15,965 nt of DNA from Pilatotrama ljubarskyi (taxonomy: Eukaryota; Basidiomycota; Agaricomycetes; Polyporales; Polyporaceae): contig MU277840.1 in the NCBI GenBank assembly GCA_022385805.1, positions 1 to 15,965 on the forward strand, read 5' to 3'. The notes beneath the pieces were generated by a model. The model did not search any database, was not told the DNA's origin, and was given only the letters and a program-made list of their open reading frames with translations. Positions 1 through 9,852 of the stretch are shown in pieces. Position numbers and translations under genes: made by a program. How positions within the stretch are numbered: position 1 is the first letter of the stretch; every line of letters begins with the position of its first letter.

Positions 1-459
1 CTAAGGTGACGTCTCTGGAGTCTCAGTGCTAACAGTTCTAAAAGTTCTCCCAGAGAGCTTATAGTGCTCTAAGATCCACATACGTTTTACTGATGCATAG
101 CTCATTCCAGACAGGGGACAGCGTATTCGGCTTGACCGTGGATCTGCGCACGAAGTAGGAACGATTAAATACCAGCCCGCCTCGGCATCGCGCACATCAG
201 GACCAACATACACAAACGAGAGCTGGTCGTCGAGCTTGGCGACAAAGTACGGGTCCGCGGTCCCGACGACGTCCATCTTAGGCAGGCCCGACGCGCCGAT
301 GAACTGTATCGTGAGATCGACAAAGTGCCGGTCCACATGATGGCCCTCCGCGAACGCCGTTGCGGCGTCCTTGGCCTCCTCCTTGGCGCGATTGACCGCG
401 TTGTGGACCGCGCCCACAATTTGCGACATTTGGATCGGATTTCTGCGACCGCCGGGCAT
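1..459 (-). CDS. C2-domain protein, 5' part (runs off left edge)
   Basis: Partial gene of three visible exons: 459-212, 143-84 and 14-1. The introns are 211-144 (68 nt, donor GTATGT, acceptor GCGCAG) and 83-15 (69 nt, donor GTATGT, acceptor CTCCAG). Splicing restores a C2-like core: a strand LTIQFIGASGLPK, then GTADPYFVAKLDD with the aspartates that bind Ca2+ in C2 domains, then across the first junction LSFV-STVKPNTLSPVWNEL. The NTLSPVWNE segment is a hallmark of C2 domains, which bind membrane phospholipid, often with Ca2+. The first in-frame ATG (459) has a good context (CCACC before it). A second ATG at 429 (MSQIVGAV) is a fair alternative start and precedes an Ala/Glu-rich helix. The frame open above 459 has only a GTG and is not a likely start. 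The rest of the C2 fold and any further domains lie left of the window, so the full function cannot be read. Confidence 0.72.
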   Translation of the reverse strand: MPGGRRNPIQMSQIVGAVHNAVNRAKEEAKDAATAFAEGHHVDRHFVDLTIQFIGASGLPKMDVVGTADPYFVAKLDDQLSFVYVGPDVRDAEAGWYLIVPTSCADPRSSRIRCPLSGMSYASVKRMWILEHYKLSGRTFRTVSTETPETSP

Positions 460-554
460 GGTGGAAGCACAAGGTGTTTGTACGCTGGGGGCCGATGGCT
501 TCACTGGAGCGCGACGACTTACGGTGCTATAGACGCCGTAGCCGGCTGCGCTTC

Positions 555-560
555 TTTATA
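555..560 (-). promoter_or_regulatory. TATA box of the C2-domain gene
   Basis: On the minus strand the sequence reads GATATAAAGAAG, with TATAAA at 560-555. It lies about 100 bp upstream of the ATG at 459, which leaves room for a transcription start near 530 and a short leader. The TPP and hydrophobin genes here also have TATA-like boxes 70-100 bp before the ATG. Confidence 0.5.
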
Positions 561-904
561 TCGTCTCGCGTCGGGATTTCGCAGGTGGTTTGGGGGATAG
601 CTTTCGGAGCGGCGCAGTAGTACCCGAACTCAGTCCATGAAATGGCGTAGGCACAGCCTCCGATATCGCAGCACCGCCTCTCGGGATCGCGATCACTCAC
701 GCCAGCGACGTTGGTTCGGCTTCTGTAGACTGTACAACAGCTGGTCTTGCTGAAGCTCAATGGGCTGGTTTGAGATCAACTGGGCGACCGTTGACAAGCG
801 AATGACTGGTACACTGATATTGGCGCCATTGCTACAGAGAACGGTTTACACTGCGACAAGTCCCTATTTTCTTTTACACATCATTCAATTCCGTATGAGG
901 ACGT
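561..904. other. Intergenic spacer between C2 gene and protease gene
   Basis: Upstream promoter side of the C2 gene and downstream side of the protease gene; both genes are on the minus strand. The protease 3' UTR should lie just below 905. I see no conserved coding frame, RNA gene or repeat here. Confidence 0.5.
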
Positions 905-3022
905 CTACAAGCCAACAGCGGTGAGTAGCTTGGCGAAGTTGGGCGTGCCAAGACCAGTGACCTGGCGGAACGCAAATACATGAGTCCTCGGCGAAGCGCG
1001 GGTAGACAACGGACCAAGCGCACGTACCGGGTCCCAGCCTGCCTTCGCGGGGAAGCCGTTCGTGCCACAGCCCGGGTTCGAGCCAGACGTGATATCGGTA
1101 AACGCAGACGCGCCAGTCGAGTACAAGAACGGGTTCAGGAACCCAAGCGGGCTCTTGCCGGCCGCGATGAGACGGTCGTTCACGAGCGAGATGATGCTCG
1201 CGAACGTAGGGCTTGCGCAGCTTGTGCCGTCGACGCCCTCCGTCCGCCCGCCTACGACGATTTCGAAGTCCACGCCCTGCGTGGCGACGTCAGGGAACGC
1301 GCGTCCGCTCCTGTTGAACTTGCCCGAGTTGGTGCTCCCGAGCGCGGACAGGTACGAGCTCACGGCGGACTGCTGGTACGAGGGGATGCCGAAATAGTTG
1401 GAAAAGCCACCTGAGGAGAAGTCCGCAGCCATCTCGGGGTTGACACCCTGAGTGGCGCCGACGGAGGTCATGCTGGAAAACGGGTCGGTTGGTGAGTGGA
1501 TCGCAATGAGATAGGAAGGAACGACGTACAAGGGGCAGCCGGAGGGGAAGGTCGGCACGAAGGTGCGGCAGCTGGAGGACTGGGAGCCAGCCACACCACC
1601 GTCACCCGACGCAAAGAGAATGGAGACGCCACGAGCGCCAAGCTGAGCGTACGCGTTGCAGAGGTTACTGAGAAGTATGATAGTCAGTCCAAGGTGTCAA
1701 GCTCGGGTGACATAGGTGCATACGTGGCGAGGTTGCGCGAGATCGTGTTCTCATTCTGGCCATAGCTGGTGGTGAGCACTTGGGGCGGAGCGGACTCGCC
1801 CAAAAGGAAGTTGATGATGTCCAGGAAGCCCTCGAGGTCACCGTCCTGGAAGTTGTCGCCAACAGAGATGAAAGTGGTAGGAACGCCCGTGGCGACACCG
1901 ATGGTGTACTGGATGTCCAGGTTCTGCAGAGACGACATGCCTGTCAAGATCTTTGTCTTTGATCAGAGGTACGCGGTTGCTTACGGCTTCGACACCGGCC
2001 TGGCTGGGGCTCTGGTTGTTCTGGCCGCCGTCGATGGTTTGGAGAGTAAACGTAGTAGATGATGGGATGTCCGTCCGGAATCGCGTCAAGAACGTCTAGA
2101 TGGTCCCAGTTGGCGCTCAGCAGTAGTCGGGTCTAGGTTGCTCGGCATGCATACCTTCAGGTCAGCCTTGTTGGCAAACTGATCGATGAAACCGCTGACA
2201 GCGAGCTTGTTCGAGGATTGGGTGGCCTTGGTGGTGGGGATACCGTAGATAGCTTGCAGACACGCAGGAGTGATGCTGGATGCGCAGGATGACGGCACAG
2301 CACGTGCGGTGATGTTCTCGCCGGCAGCAGCGGCCTTGACTGGAGAGGATACGACGGGCAAGTGCGACTGCGGGTTCGGGAACCTATCACCACCCGCTGT
2401 CAAAACCTACCGAACAGGATAGCAGCTTCCTCAACTCACGTGACGGTAGGGTGGACGAGGTCAAGGTGGCCCTTGAGTTCGGCGGGGATCGAGTAGGACA
2501 GAGTGCGGATCGCCTCGAGACCGGTGTCGTCGTGGGTGAAGACAGAGAAGTCGGCGTCGAAGAGCTCGTTAGCCTTGCTCACGGGCACTTCAAAGGCCAT
2601 CCAGTCGCCTGCAGGCGAGATTGTCTTCGCCGTGAGCCCGTTTTCCGCGAGCCAGGAGTTCACAGCATCGACGCTCTCGGGCTTGGGCGCGATGTACTGC
2701 TCGACCTATAGTATCGTAGTGGTCAATAAACAAAACAAACCGATCTGTATGACTAAGAGCATACTTCTTCCTTGGAGAGATGTTGGCCATAGTTCACGCT
2801 CGAGGGCGTGCTCACGTCGTAGAGCCTCTGTTCGAGCTCAGCGAAGTTCCCTTGGACAAGGGCTATGCGCAGCTTGAGTGTTGCGTCGGGCGACGCCGCA
2901 CCACGGAGCGAAAAGCCGGCAGGGATCTCCTCGCGAGCCTCATGCACCTGGAGGTTGCGAGTCGTGGGCTTGCCCAAGGCAAGCGTGAAGAGCGATGCGA
3001 CAAGCAGGCTGATCGCGACCAT
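905..3022 (-). CDS. Secreted sedolisin / tripeptidyl-peptidase (S53 serine-carboxyl protease)
   Basis: Complete gene of eight exons: 3022-2765, 2705-2440, 2383-2155, 2095-1985, 1923-1724, 1667-1530, 1472-1028, 961-905. The coding sum is 1704 nt, or 567 aa plus stop. All seven introns are 56-66 nt and obey GT-AG with GTATGC, GTGAGT, GTAAGC or GTACGT donors. Residues 1-17 form a signal peptide (MVAISLLVASLFTLALG). A pro-kumamolisin-like propeptide follows (about 30-180), including VNYGQHLSKEE and HPTVTFPNP. The catalytic domain carries Glu287 and Asp291 (EANLDIQY, rebuilt only by splicing), the oxyanion Asp377 (FASGDGG) and Ser485 (DGTSCASP). The Ca2+-site region is Asp527-Ile528 to Gly546-Trp547-Asp548, ending GLGTPNF. 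Sedolisins of this kind self-process at acid pH and remove tripeptides or cut proteins outside the cell. Length and motif order are typical of fungal members. I cannot separate tripeptidyl-peptidase from endopeptidase activity by sequence. Confidence 0.95.
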
Positions 3023-3092
3023 TGTGCCGGAGCGACGACGCTGAGGGAGGCTGAAGAGGGCCCTTGCTCTTCATCCGCAAGTCGTACGAGGC

Positions 3093-3098
3093 TTTATA
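3093..3098 (-). promoter_or_regulatory. TATA box of the sedolisin gene
   Basis: The minus strand reads CCTATAAAGC, with TATAAA at 3098-3093, about 71 bp before the ATG at 3022. This fits the core promoter of the protease gene and supports that start codon. Confidence 0.6.
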
Positions 3099-4701
3099 GG
3101 CCGCACGTCGTATGCACGGCGGCAGTCCTCGCCGTAGTCACGAGGTGAAGACAACGAGGACTTGCTGCCATGTAGGACGCTGCAATGGAGAAGCACATGG
3201 TGCTATCACTTACGATGTGCAGGAGCAGCGAGCTTGCTGACAGCCCTGCGGACAAGACGCCTCTCAACTGTCGGTGGCATCGCCCATCCTGCAGACGGAG
3301 GGAAGCGCGATGCGGCAGGACCGACGCCAATGTGGTGATCGCCATGCGGACGACGGTCGACTACGATAGAGAAGCCTTCGAGGCGTCGAGGCGCCATAAT
3401 TAGCTCGCGCTTACTTGATAAGTGGCGGGCTTACCTTGTGTGCAAGAAGCAGCCCGCATCGCAAGACCACATGGGCAACAGCACACACCGGCCATAGCCA
3501 GCCACTTGCCGCCGGCGATGTCGTGCGAATGAGCCATCCGGTTGTCGCAGAGCTGTCGCGGGGGATCCGCGAAGAACACTTGAGAACGCCAGTCAGCAGA
3601 GGTCAGCTGAAGCCGCACACGGCAGCCGTAGCCTTCCACTCCAGGAAGTAGCCAATCTCGCCCGGCGCGTTTGATTGTCAACAAGCCTCGTTGACTACCT
3701 GCACCCGGCCTTCTTCTTCGGATGACCTATGTACCTACGAATAAAGCCGCGAGGTGCGTCATTCACACGCCGGATTCGCAATAGCACAACTCGAAAGTCC
3801 TGGATGCGGTTTGCGGTTACGCATACCGGTGTCGAAGCCTACGCGCAATGTGGCTTGAGGAAAAGTTCCGACATCTGCACAGAGCTCGCCTTCAGACGCT
3901 CATCTTGACCCTTCCGACTTGTCCATACGATCCCAGCTCTGTATCGCTGGATAAGCGTGTATGACCGACACGCACACATTCCATGGGGTGGATGGACTAA
4001 TAGTCCAACTCGATGCCGATGCTACGTCGAGCCCTCAGGCCTCCCTTCCGGACGTCAGTGTCTGCGAGGCTTACTTAGAAGGCGGAATCTTCGCGCCAAG
4101 CACTTCTAGACCGCCATCTAGTTCTATGGTCATTTCACTCTGAAAGCAGACCCCATCAGTTGTTGGCAAAATGAAAGGCGTGTGAGACGTGATCGTACTC
4201 ACGCGTGTCGCAAGCGGACCAGTAGCTGCGAGGTGCTACGTAGAGATTGATCATACGCCAACCCGCGCCATGCATGTTCTTAGTTGTGAGCAATAAAAAT
4301 GTTGAGTGGTTTGATCAGTCACCGTATACGGTGACCGTCCGGCAAGCTGTGAATCGGTCGACATCGTGGCCACCACGAAGAAAAGGCAGGGAGTGGCCCG
4401 GGTCCCATGCAGACTCCGGGTCTGGCAGCACAGGTGCCAGAGGTCGTACTAACTGGGCCCCCTGTGACTCAAGCGCTCGAGTACTGCATCATGATGCATA
4501 ATCCTCGAGCTACAGTAACATATGTACGATGGCACGCTTTCTTGAGAGAAAGTGACTTCAACGTTCCTGGATTTCGTCGTGACATCGGAATGCAACTCTA
4601 TATGCAGTCAATGCATCCGCAACCGCGCGCACGGAGAACTTGAATTCGAACTGAAACTGTTACACTCTGTTATACAGACTTCTAGTAGGAAACGTTACGC
4701 T
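3099..4701. other. Long intergenic region without recognisable gene
   Basis: About 1.6 kb between the protease promoter and the end of the kinase gene. It only has short open frames (under about 140 codons) with no motif, no splice-joinable pattern and no signal peptide that I recognise. The protease upstream region is at its left end and the kinase 3' flank at its right end. The one clear structure is an 18-bp perfect palindrome at 4318-4335, listed separately. Confidence 0.5.
4318..4335. repeat. 18-bp perfect palindrome
   Basis: The sequence gtcaccgtatacggtgac equals its own reverse complement over all 18 bases, with no spacer. It sits alone in the intergenic region. It could be a binding site for a symmetric dimeric protein or be chance; no neighbouring gene start lies close to it. 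Confidence 0.6.
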
Positions 4702-6971
4702 TTATGTTATCTGTGCGTAGTATTGTGCGTCCCATTTGTCCGCGGGAGCCTCACTCCTCCGCGGTTCACGCCATGTGAATTCCATGAGAGCTATTTCCTC
4801 GCCGGATGGTCTTGCAAACCTCCCGCTGCCGCGCCTCCACGTCTCGAACGCGACGCTCCTCACGTCCTCCTTCAGTTTACAGAGGAGCTCTGGTCTCGAC
4901 GCGTCTGTGTACAGGTAGGAGTTAGAAGCTGGCCTCGGGGACACGAATACGGTGACTTACGAGGTATTACCCCGTGACGTACAGCCCCGACGTTGAGGTC
5001 CCAAAAGTACCGGTGTCGCAGGAGTTCGAAGGGAGATGGCCTGTCCCACGGGTGTGGTTGTAGCATCTGGTGGACCCATCAGCAATCAGTAAACCATTAC
5101 AGAGGAGGCTCAACAGGAGGGTGAACGCACCTGGCGGACAAGGTCCCTAGCGTCCTCGTTCTCAATCCAATCCCGGTCGAGAACGTCCCGCAGACCCTCG
5201 GTCATCATCCGCGCCGCCTGTCTTTCGGAATCGCTCATGCCCTGCCACTCTAGCGGATCGAGGTGTTCCGGCGCGCCGCTGCAAGTGTCCCAGATCGGAG
5301 CATGCAGTCCACAGAGGAGCTCCGCGAGTACGAGACCGAGGCTGAAGACGTCCGCTTTGCTGGTGAGCGGCGTGTGTGACCCGCGTTCGATGCAAAGTGC
5401 CTCCGGAGCGTAGTAGCCGGGCGTACCGCCTGCGAGTTCGGCGGGCCACTGGTCGAAGGGGCCGTTCCAATCGGGCGGGGCGCGTTGCGCGAGGCCGAGG
5501 TCGGACAGGACGACACGACCTTCCTTGGTGATGAGAAAATTCTCTGGCTTGATATCGCCGTGCACGATTCGGAGCTCTTGGAGGTCGACCAAGGAAAGGA
5601 TCTGTTCATCATGGTCAGTCCGATGCAAACGGCGTATGAGAGGAAAAGACTAACCATTTCAGCGCAGAGCAGCTTGAGCTCGCGTTCCGGGATCACCTCA
5701 CGAGAACGTGCGGCACGACCAAGACGAGTCCGGAGGTCTTCCGCACAGAGTTCCTGTAGCAACCATTAGCGTCAACATGCGAGACCATGCTCAGAAAATA
5801 CATACCATGGCGAAGTACACGTTATCCTCCTGCTCCCAAGCCGCCTTCAGACGCGCAAGGTACCGCATACCATTCAGCGCCGCTAGTACCATGAGGTCCC
5901 GCTCGCTGTACAGGCCCTCCCTACCGCCTTCAACCTGGTAAACCATCGGCTTGTGTATGACCTTGAGCGCGACGACTTCCCCGTCAGACGAGAGAGCGGC
6001 CATGACGCGACCGTAGCTTCCCTCGCCCAGCTTACCCAATATCTCGTATCGCGTTCCGTCGGGGTGCTGCGGGACGACGGGCGCAGCAACTGCACGGAAC
6101 TCCTCGACGGTTTTCTGTTCGCCTTCGTGCCTCTCGCCCTCTGGTTGGGTGCCGTCAACGTGCCCGTATTCGGCCGTCATGCTTCTCACGGAGTTCGGGG
6201 GAGACTGTACGAAGCTGGACATAGTGGACCGATTGGATGCGGCGCCGGTATCGGAGAGGTACGCCACAGTCGCGTCGTAGTTCGTTCCTGCGCCCGAGAA
6301 GTAGCCATAACACCGCCTCGGGATGCTGAAGAACTGGCAAAGAGCGGAGATGTACATGGTCTCAGCAGCGGATGGTGCAGTGTGCCGCTCCGCGGTCACA
6401 GAGTAGTCAGCAGACCGCGGAGAATAGGCTGGGGCGACATTGTGCTTTTCTTCGGATTGAGAAGGGGAGGCCGTAACAGAACGCCAGATGATCTTGGGCG
6501 GGGTCGCGCGCGCAAAGCCGAGACGGTAACGCGGGGCAGCTTCATCCTTGGGTGATTGGCTCCGGACTTCGATGTTGCCGTGCCAGCTGAACGAAGACCC
6601 ATATTTTAGTTCGGCACTTAGTACGAGGAAGAAGATACGCACTCTTCCGGGTAGTCAAAGGAAGTGGCCGGGAACGTTTCTGCGCGGAACCGTTTGCGCA
6701 ACTCCAAGGACTTCACAACCAGGGCGCTGAGATCGAGGTGCGTAAGGGGTAGTTCGACACTATGCTCGTCAGAAGCCGTAGTCCGAGTGACAGAGGAGGA
6801 CGCAGGGGAGACCAGTTGAGCAGGACCGCGACGGAGAGCCGAAGAGAGGGTGAAATTGCCGATACCATGAGCAGGCTGCTCAAAGACCGGTGATACACGC
6901 CGAGAGGATTCCGGCGACAGAGCCGAGAAACCAGGTAGGATGCAGGCCACTATGGCCTGGAGGAGAGACAT
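4702..6971 (-). CDS. Non-RD serine/threonine protein kinase
   Basis: Model of six exons: 6971-6643, 6586-5806, 5753-5655, 5601-5131, 5066-4961, 4904-4702, giving 662 aa plus stop with introns of 52-64 nt. The kinase domain spans about residues 290-582. It has the glycine loop GEGSYG (297-302), Lys318 in ALKVIHK, a helix-C Glu338 in YSERD, catalytic loop HGDIKPEN (417-424), DLG (437-439), YYAPEA (467-471), DVFSLG in helix F and WDRP with Arg569. Every residue needed for ATP binding and phosphotransfer is present, and Lys421 marks the Ser/Thr class. The Arg of HRD is Gly418, so it is a non-RD kinase and may not need activation-loop phosphorylation. Residues 1-289 match no domain I know. The first splice (donor GTGCGT at 6642, acceptor at 6587) and the start at 6971 are the weakest parts of the model; a later start such as MSSFVQ near 6220 is possible. 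A 66-residue tail follows the kinase fold. A weak TATA-like CGATATAGGG lies near 7045. The substrate is unknown. Confidence 0.85.
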
Positions 6972-7984
6972 CGTGCCAGTGAGGTGCTGCGAGCGATGTC
7001 GGGGATGTGCGTTGGGGACATACTAGGCAGCGTCGGGCCACCCTATATCGCATCCTGACAAGTCAAAGCGTCGAGCTCGGCATGTGCGGTGGCGTGCGGG
7101 CTACTGCACAGGCAAAGCGTCGGGATGCGCGTGATGTCAAAGCGTCGGGGACGCTCGGACCCTCGCGCCGATACGGTTCGCACAGCACATACTCGCGGTA
7201 TGCGGCGTCCTGCAGGTGAGTTCAGCAAAAAGCTCCTAGCCAGGAATCTCCGTGTTCTCGAAGATCATTCGCGCTTTGACAGAATGAGCGAAGAAGTGCC
7301 TTCCCACTTGACCTGCACATGGGGATGTGTGCCACTGATGGGCGAACGCCTCGTGGCAACTCTGGCTTGGGTTAGCTCATTCTGCCACCGGCCAGGATGT
7401 AGCGCACGGTCTTGTGTATACGTCAAAGTTCACAGTGTCGTCGATATCGCATGAGCATAAGCACCAGATGGGGTTATGTTTGATATTGGCGTTCCCGCCG
7501 ATCCATACGTTGATCTTGTCGTCTCATGTATCCACTTTGCTATACGTGGTATCACGGCATTGCAACATCTGCTGAGTAACTTGTCAGCGTTCTCACATCA
7601 CATACCGAGCTCTTTTATGCTCGACGTACGTAGTGTAGGACGACCGTGCGCCCGGAGAGCGCGAGGGAGAGCGACGCGCGTCGACTAGGAAGCGCCGAAG
7701 CATGGGCCGCTACCCGCCCACGTGGTTGGAGGGCGCGCATGGGCGCCAATGCCCTTGCTTACGACCTTAGCGCTCTTGGATTTACTCATCCTCCTCCGCG
7801 AAGGCACTCATGTATGGACTATCCGTCGCAGAGCTCAAGGCATAGAGCGTTTGGGAAGATGACTGTTACTTACATCAAGGTACACAAGTCATATACTCAT
7901 GCAAAAGCGTTCTGCAGTCTGGGACAAGTCCGTACGTCAAACTACTATCGTTCATCAGAACAGTCCCCGTTCTTCGTTCTTCCC
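6972..7984. other. Intergenic region between kinase promoter and hydrophobin 3' end
   Basis: About 1 kb. The left 200 bp are the upstream region of the kinase gene and hold a repeated 10-mer (listed separately). The rest holds only short frames with no recognised motif; the hydrophobin 3' UTR should lie just below 7985. Confidence 0.5.
7064..7147. repeat. Three copies of a 10-mer upstream of the kinase gene
   Basis: The 10-mer caaagcgtcg occurs at 7064-7073, 7113-7122 and 7138-7147, all in one orientation. A partial copy (agcgtcggg) is near 7030, and an inverted match to its left half (cgctttgac) is near 7268. All lie 60-300 bp upstream of the modelled kinase start. They may be binding sites for a transcription factor; no factor is assigned. 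Confidence 0.5.
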
Positions 7985-8441
7985 TCACAGGTCCACCGGC
8001 ACGCAGCCGATAGAGACGAGACTACCCTGAAAGGATATGTATATGAGCTCGCGGAAGACGGGCTCTATGGCTCCAGACCAAACGTACGTGGCTGTTGTCG
8101 TCGCAGCAGACGGTGGTGGCGGAGCAGGACGAGCCGCCTCCGACGCCGATGACGGTGATGGGAGAGCAGTTGACTCCGAGGAGGACATTGGCGTCCTGGA
8201 CGACGATCCCTAAGAGGCCCAGGAGGGCGGCGCCAGCGGCGGAGCCAGCCTGTATCGGGTGGTATTATCAGTATGACGACCCAGATGGCCTCTGCATATA
8301 TGCATGCAGGGTCACCTTCTCGGCGCTGTCGCAGCACTGGAGGGAGCCGGTGTCGCACGACTGGCGGGCCTCGAGGGGTGTGGCGGCCGCAAGAAGGGGC
8401 AGAGCAGAGATGGTGAGAGCGACGGCGTGAGAGAACATCAT
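7985..8441 (-). CDS. Class I hydrophobin (copy 1)
   Basis: Three exons: 8441-8316, 8249-8088, 8026-7985, giving 109 aa plus stop. The introns are 66 nt (donor GTGACC, acceptor ATACAG) and 61 nt (donor GTACGT, acceptor TTTCAG), both in phase 0. The protein starts [20 protein letters not shown], a signal peptide, followed by TPLEARQ. It then shows the eight-cysteine hydrophobin pattern: C-x6-CC-x32-C-x13-C-x5-CC-x12-C-x5-end. These spacings are those of class I hydrophobins, small secreted proteins that assemble into water-repellent rodlet layers on aerial hyphae, spores and fruit bodies. The stretch between the third and fourth cysteines is strongly hydrophobic (LLGLLGIVV). The neighbour at 9946 is a close paralogue in the opposite orientation. 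The start is fixed by a double ATG shared by both copies. Confidence 0.94.
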
Positions 8442-8488
8442 GTTGTGCGACTGGAATATGGAGAGGAATGCCAGGGGACGAGTGGGAT

Positions 8489-8498
8489 GTTCGACCTG
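8489..8498 (-). promoter_or_regulatory. Start-site block shared by both hydrophobin promoters
   Basis: CAGGTCGAAC on the minus strand, 28-34 bp below the TATA-like box. The identical decamer occurs at 9877-9886 at about the same distance below the box of copy 2, so it probably marks the transcription start region. Confidence 0.5.
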
Positions 8499-8525
8499 AG
8501 GAGTTCACTCACCCCCCTCTCATGC

Positions 8526-8532
8526 TCTTTAT
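8526..8532 (-). promoter_or_regulatory. TATA-like box of hydrophobin copy 1
   Basis: The minus strand reads GCGCATAAAGAGC, with CATAAAG at 8532-8526, about 85-90 bp before the ATG at 8441. Confidence 0.5.
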
Positions 8533-8566
8533 GCGCATCCAGCGCCAGGCGATTCTCGCTCAGAGC

Positions 8567-8628
8567 GCCTGAGACGTACAGGTTTGATGTAGAGACAGGC
8601 CCCTCAGAGTCTTTGCGTTCATCATGCA
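8567..8628 (-). promoter_or_regulatory. Conserved upstream blocks of hydrophobin copy 1
   Basis: Two blocks recur in the copy 2 promoter in the same order. TGCATGATGAACGC (8628-8615) matches 12 of 14 bases of 9797-9810. CCTGTACGTCTCAGGC (8582-8567) matches 9816-9832 apart from one inserted base and one change. Both lie upstream of the TATA-like box and are candidates for activator sites kept after gene duplication. Confidence 0.5.
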
Positions 8629-9796
8629 GGCACCACAATTCCCGTCTGTAGTTCGTTGCTCGGCGGACACGAAGGCAGCTGACGACAAGCACCGAACATC
8701 CCCAAACGTCACAGGGGTAAGTGCAATTTGTCCTGTATGGGTTTGCTCAGCTCCTCAGCTCATTCATACAACTCAGCGCAACTTCCTGTGCCGATGTCTT
8801 CCTTCTCTTACGGCCCCGTTACGCGCTCGCGCTCCTTGGAAGTTCCTACGCTGCCGCCCGTGGCTCACGCACTGTGTACCCCGACATGACCTCATTATTG
8901 AGTAGCGGCCATTGCGAGGAGGACGGCAACTCAATGAACTGCACACATCAGGCATGAGACGCGGATGGAGATCTCGCGCTGATTATGCGGTAGACTGACC
9001 ACTAACGTCATAATCCGGAGCGCTGGCGAGCGCCCGCCGTTGAATGACCGTTTTGCCTAGGGATGTCGGTGAACGTCCAGCCTGCGGCGAGAGTGGCCTC
9101 GACGGACGGTAAGCGTACTTGCATTGCTGTTCTGGGACAGAAGGGCCATGTCATACTGCATTTTAGACTAGGAGCTTCCGGAACCTCCAGGGCGCAAGGG
9201 GCGCTGGCTTCGGCCCCGCAAAAGCAGCCGCTCATCCCCGGAGATGAGGTGTCAAAACCCCAGACGCCTAGCGTGCGATCGCGCTGCCCAGACGGAGATG
9301 CCAAGGTTCATTTGCGTATACTATCCCGCCATGGTAACGTACGAACTGGTCAGTTGGTTCGCCCTCCTGAACTCCGGCGTGCTCCGCTGACGGAACTCTG
9401 CGCGCATTTACAGCGATGCATCGAAAGACGTATGTAAGATGGAAGCGGCAGCGAAAAACGTCCGAGCCTGTTGATCCTGGAGCATCAGTCGAACCGTCAT
9501 CCTTCCCATCTTGCATGGTAGAGTGGAGATACAAGGAGTGAATATCCGTCGTGAGGGCGGATGTCAGTGCGGAGCATCTGCCAGCATACGGCTTCGCGTA
9601 CCTTGGAGACGAGCGGATGCAGTAACCTCGTGTCGCCCAGCTCGGTGGTCACTGCGCGGCTTTCTGTGCGTGAGCGCGGTCCTGTGCCGCGATGTCTGCG
9701 CTCTTGGTGCGTGCAGGATTCGCCGACCACTCGGCCTTGTGACGTATGAATGGGAGGGCGAGATGACGATGGGCATGGACGTGTCAGTGCGTACGG
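8629..9796. other. Shared spacer between the divergent hydrophobin genes
   Basis: About 1.2 kb between the conserved promoter blocks of the two hydrophobin genes. It holds only short open frames with no recognised motif. I see no gene, RNA or transposon end; it probably contains upstream control sequence for one or both genes. Confidence 0.45.
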
Positions 9797-9832
9797 TGCA
9801 TGTCGAACGCGCCGGCCTGTACAGTCTCCGGC
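9797..9832 (+). promoter_or_regulatory. Conserved upstream blocks of hydrophobin copy 2
   Basis: TGCATGTCGAACGC (9797-9810) and CCTGTACAGTCTCCGGC (9816-9832) are the counterparts of the blocks at 8628-8615 and 8582-8567 upstream of copy 1. They lie 14-50 bp before the TATA-like box at 9846. Confidence 0.5.
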
Positions 9833-9845
9833 CTTTCGTCAGGGG

Positions 9846-9852
9846 ATAAAAG
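9846..9852 (+). promoter_or_regulatory. TATA-like box of hydrophobin copy 2
   Basis: GGGATAAAAGG, with ATAAAAG at 9846-9852, 94-100 bp before the ATG at 9946. The shared CAGGTCGAAC block begins 31 bp downstream at 9877. Confidence 0.55.

Noticed and set aside
460..504. Upstream extension of the C2-domain gene from a GTG codon
   Set aside because: Nuclear genes rarely start at GTG, and an ATG with good context lies at 459, below the TATA box.
980..1414. 144-codon plus-strand open frame across the protease gene
   Set aside because: Antisense shadow of sedolisin exon 7, which carries the catalytic Ser motif.
4905..4960. A 32-nt intron (4960-4929) in the kinase gene
   Set aside because: Too short for a fungal intron. 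The acceptor at 4905 gives a 56-nt intron with a CTAAC branch site and keeps the frame.
5953..6555. 200-codon open frame on the plus strand opposite the kinase exon 2
   Set aside because: The minus strand there encodes the kinase N-lobe with GEGSYG and ALKV motifs; the plus frame has no recognisable feature.
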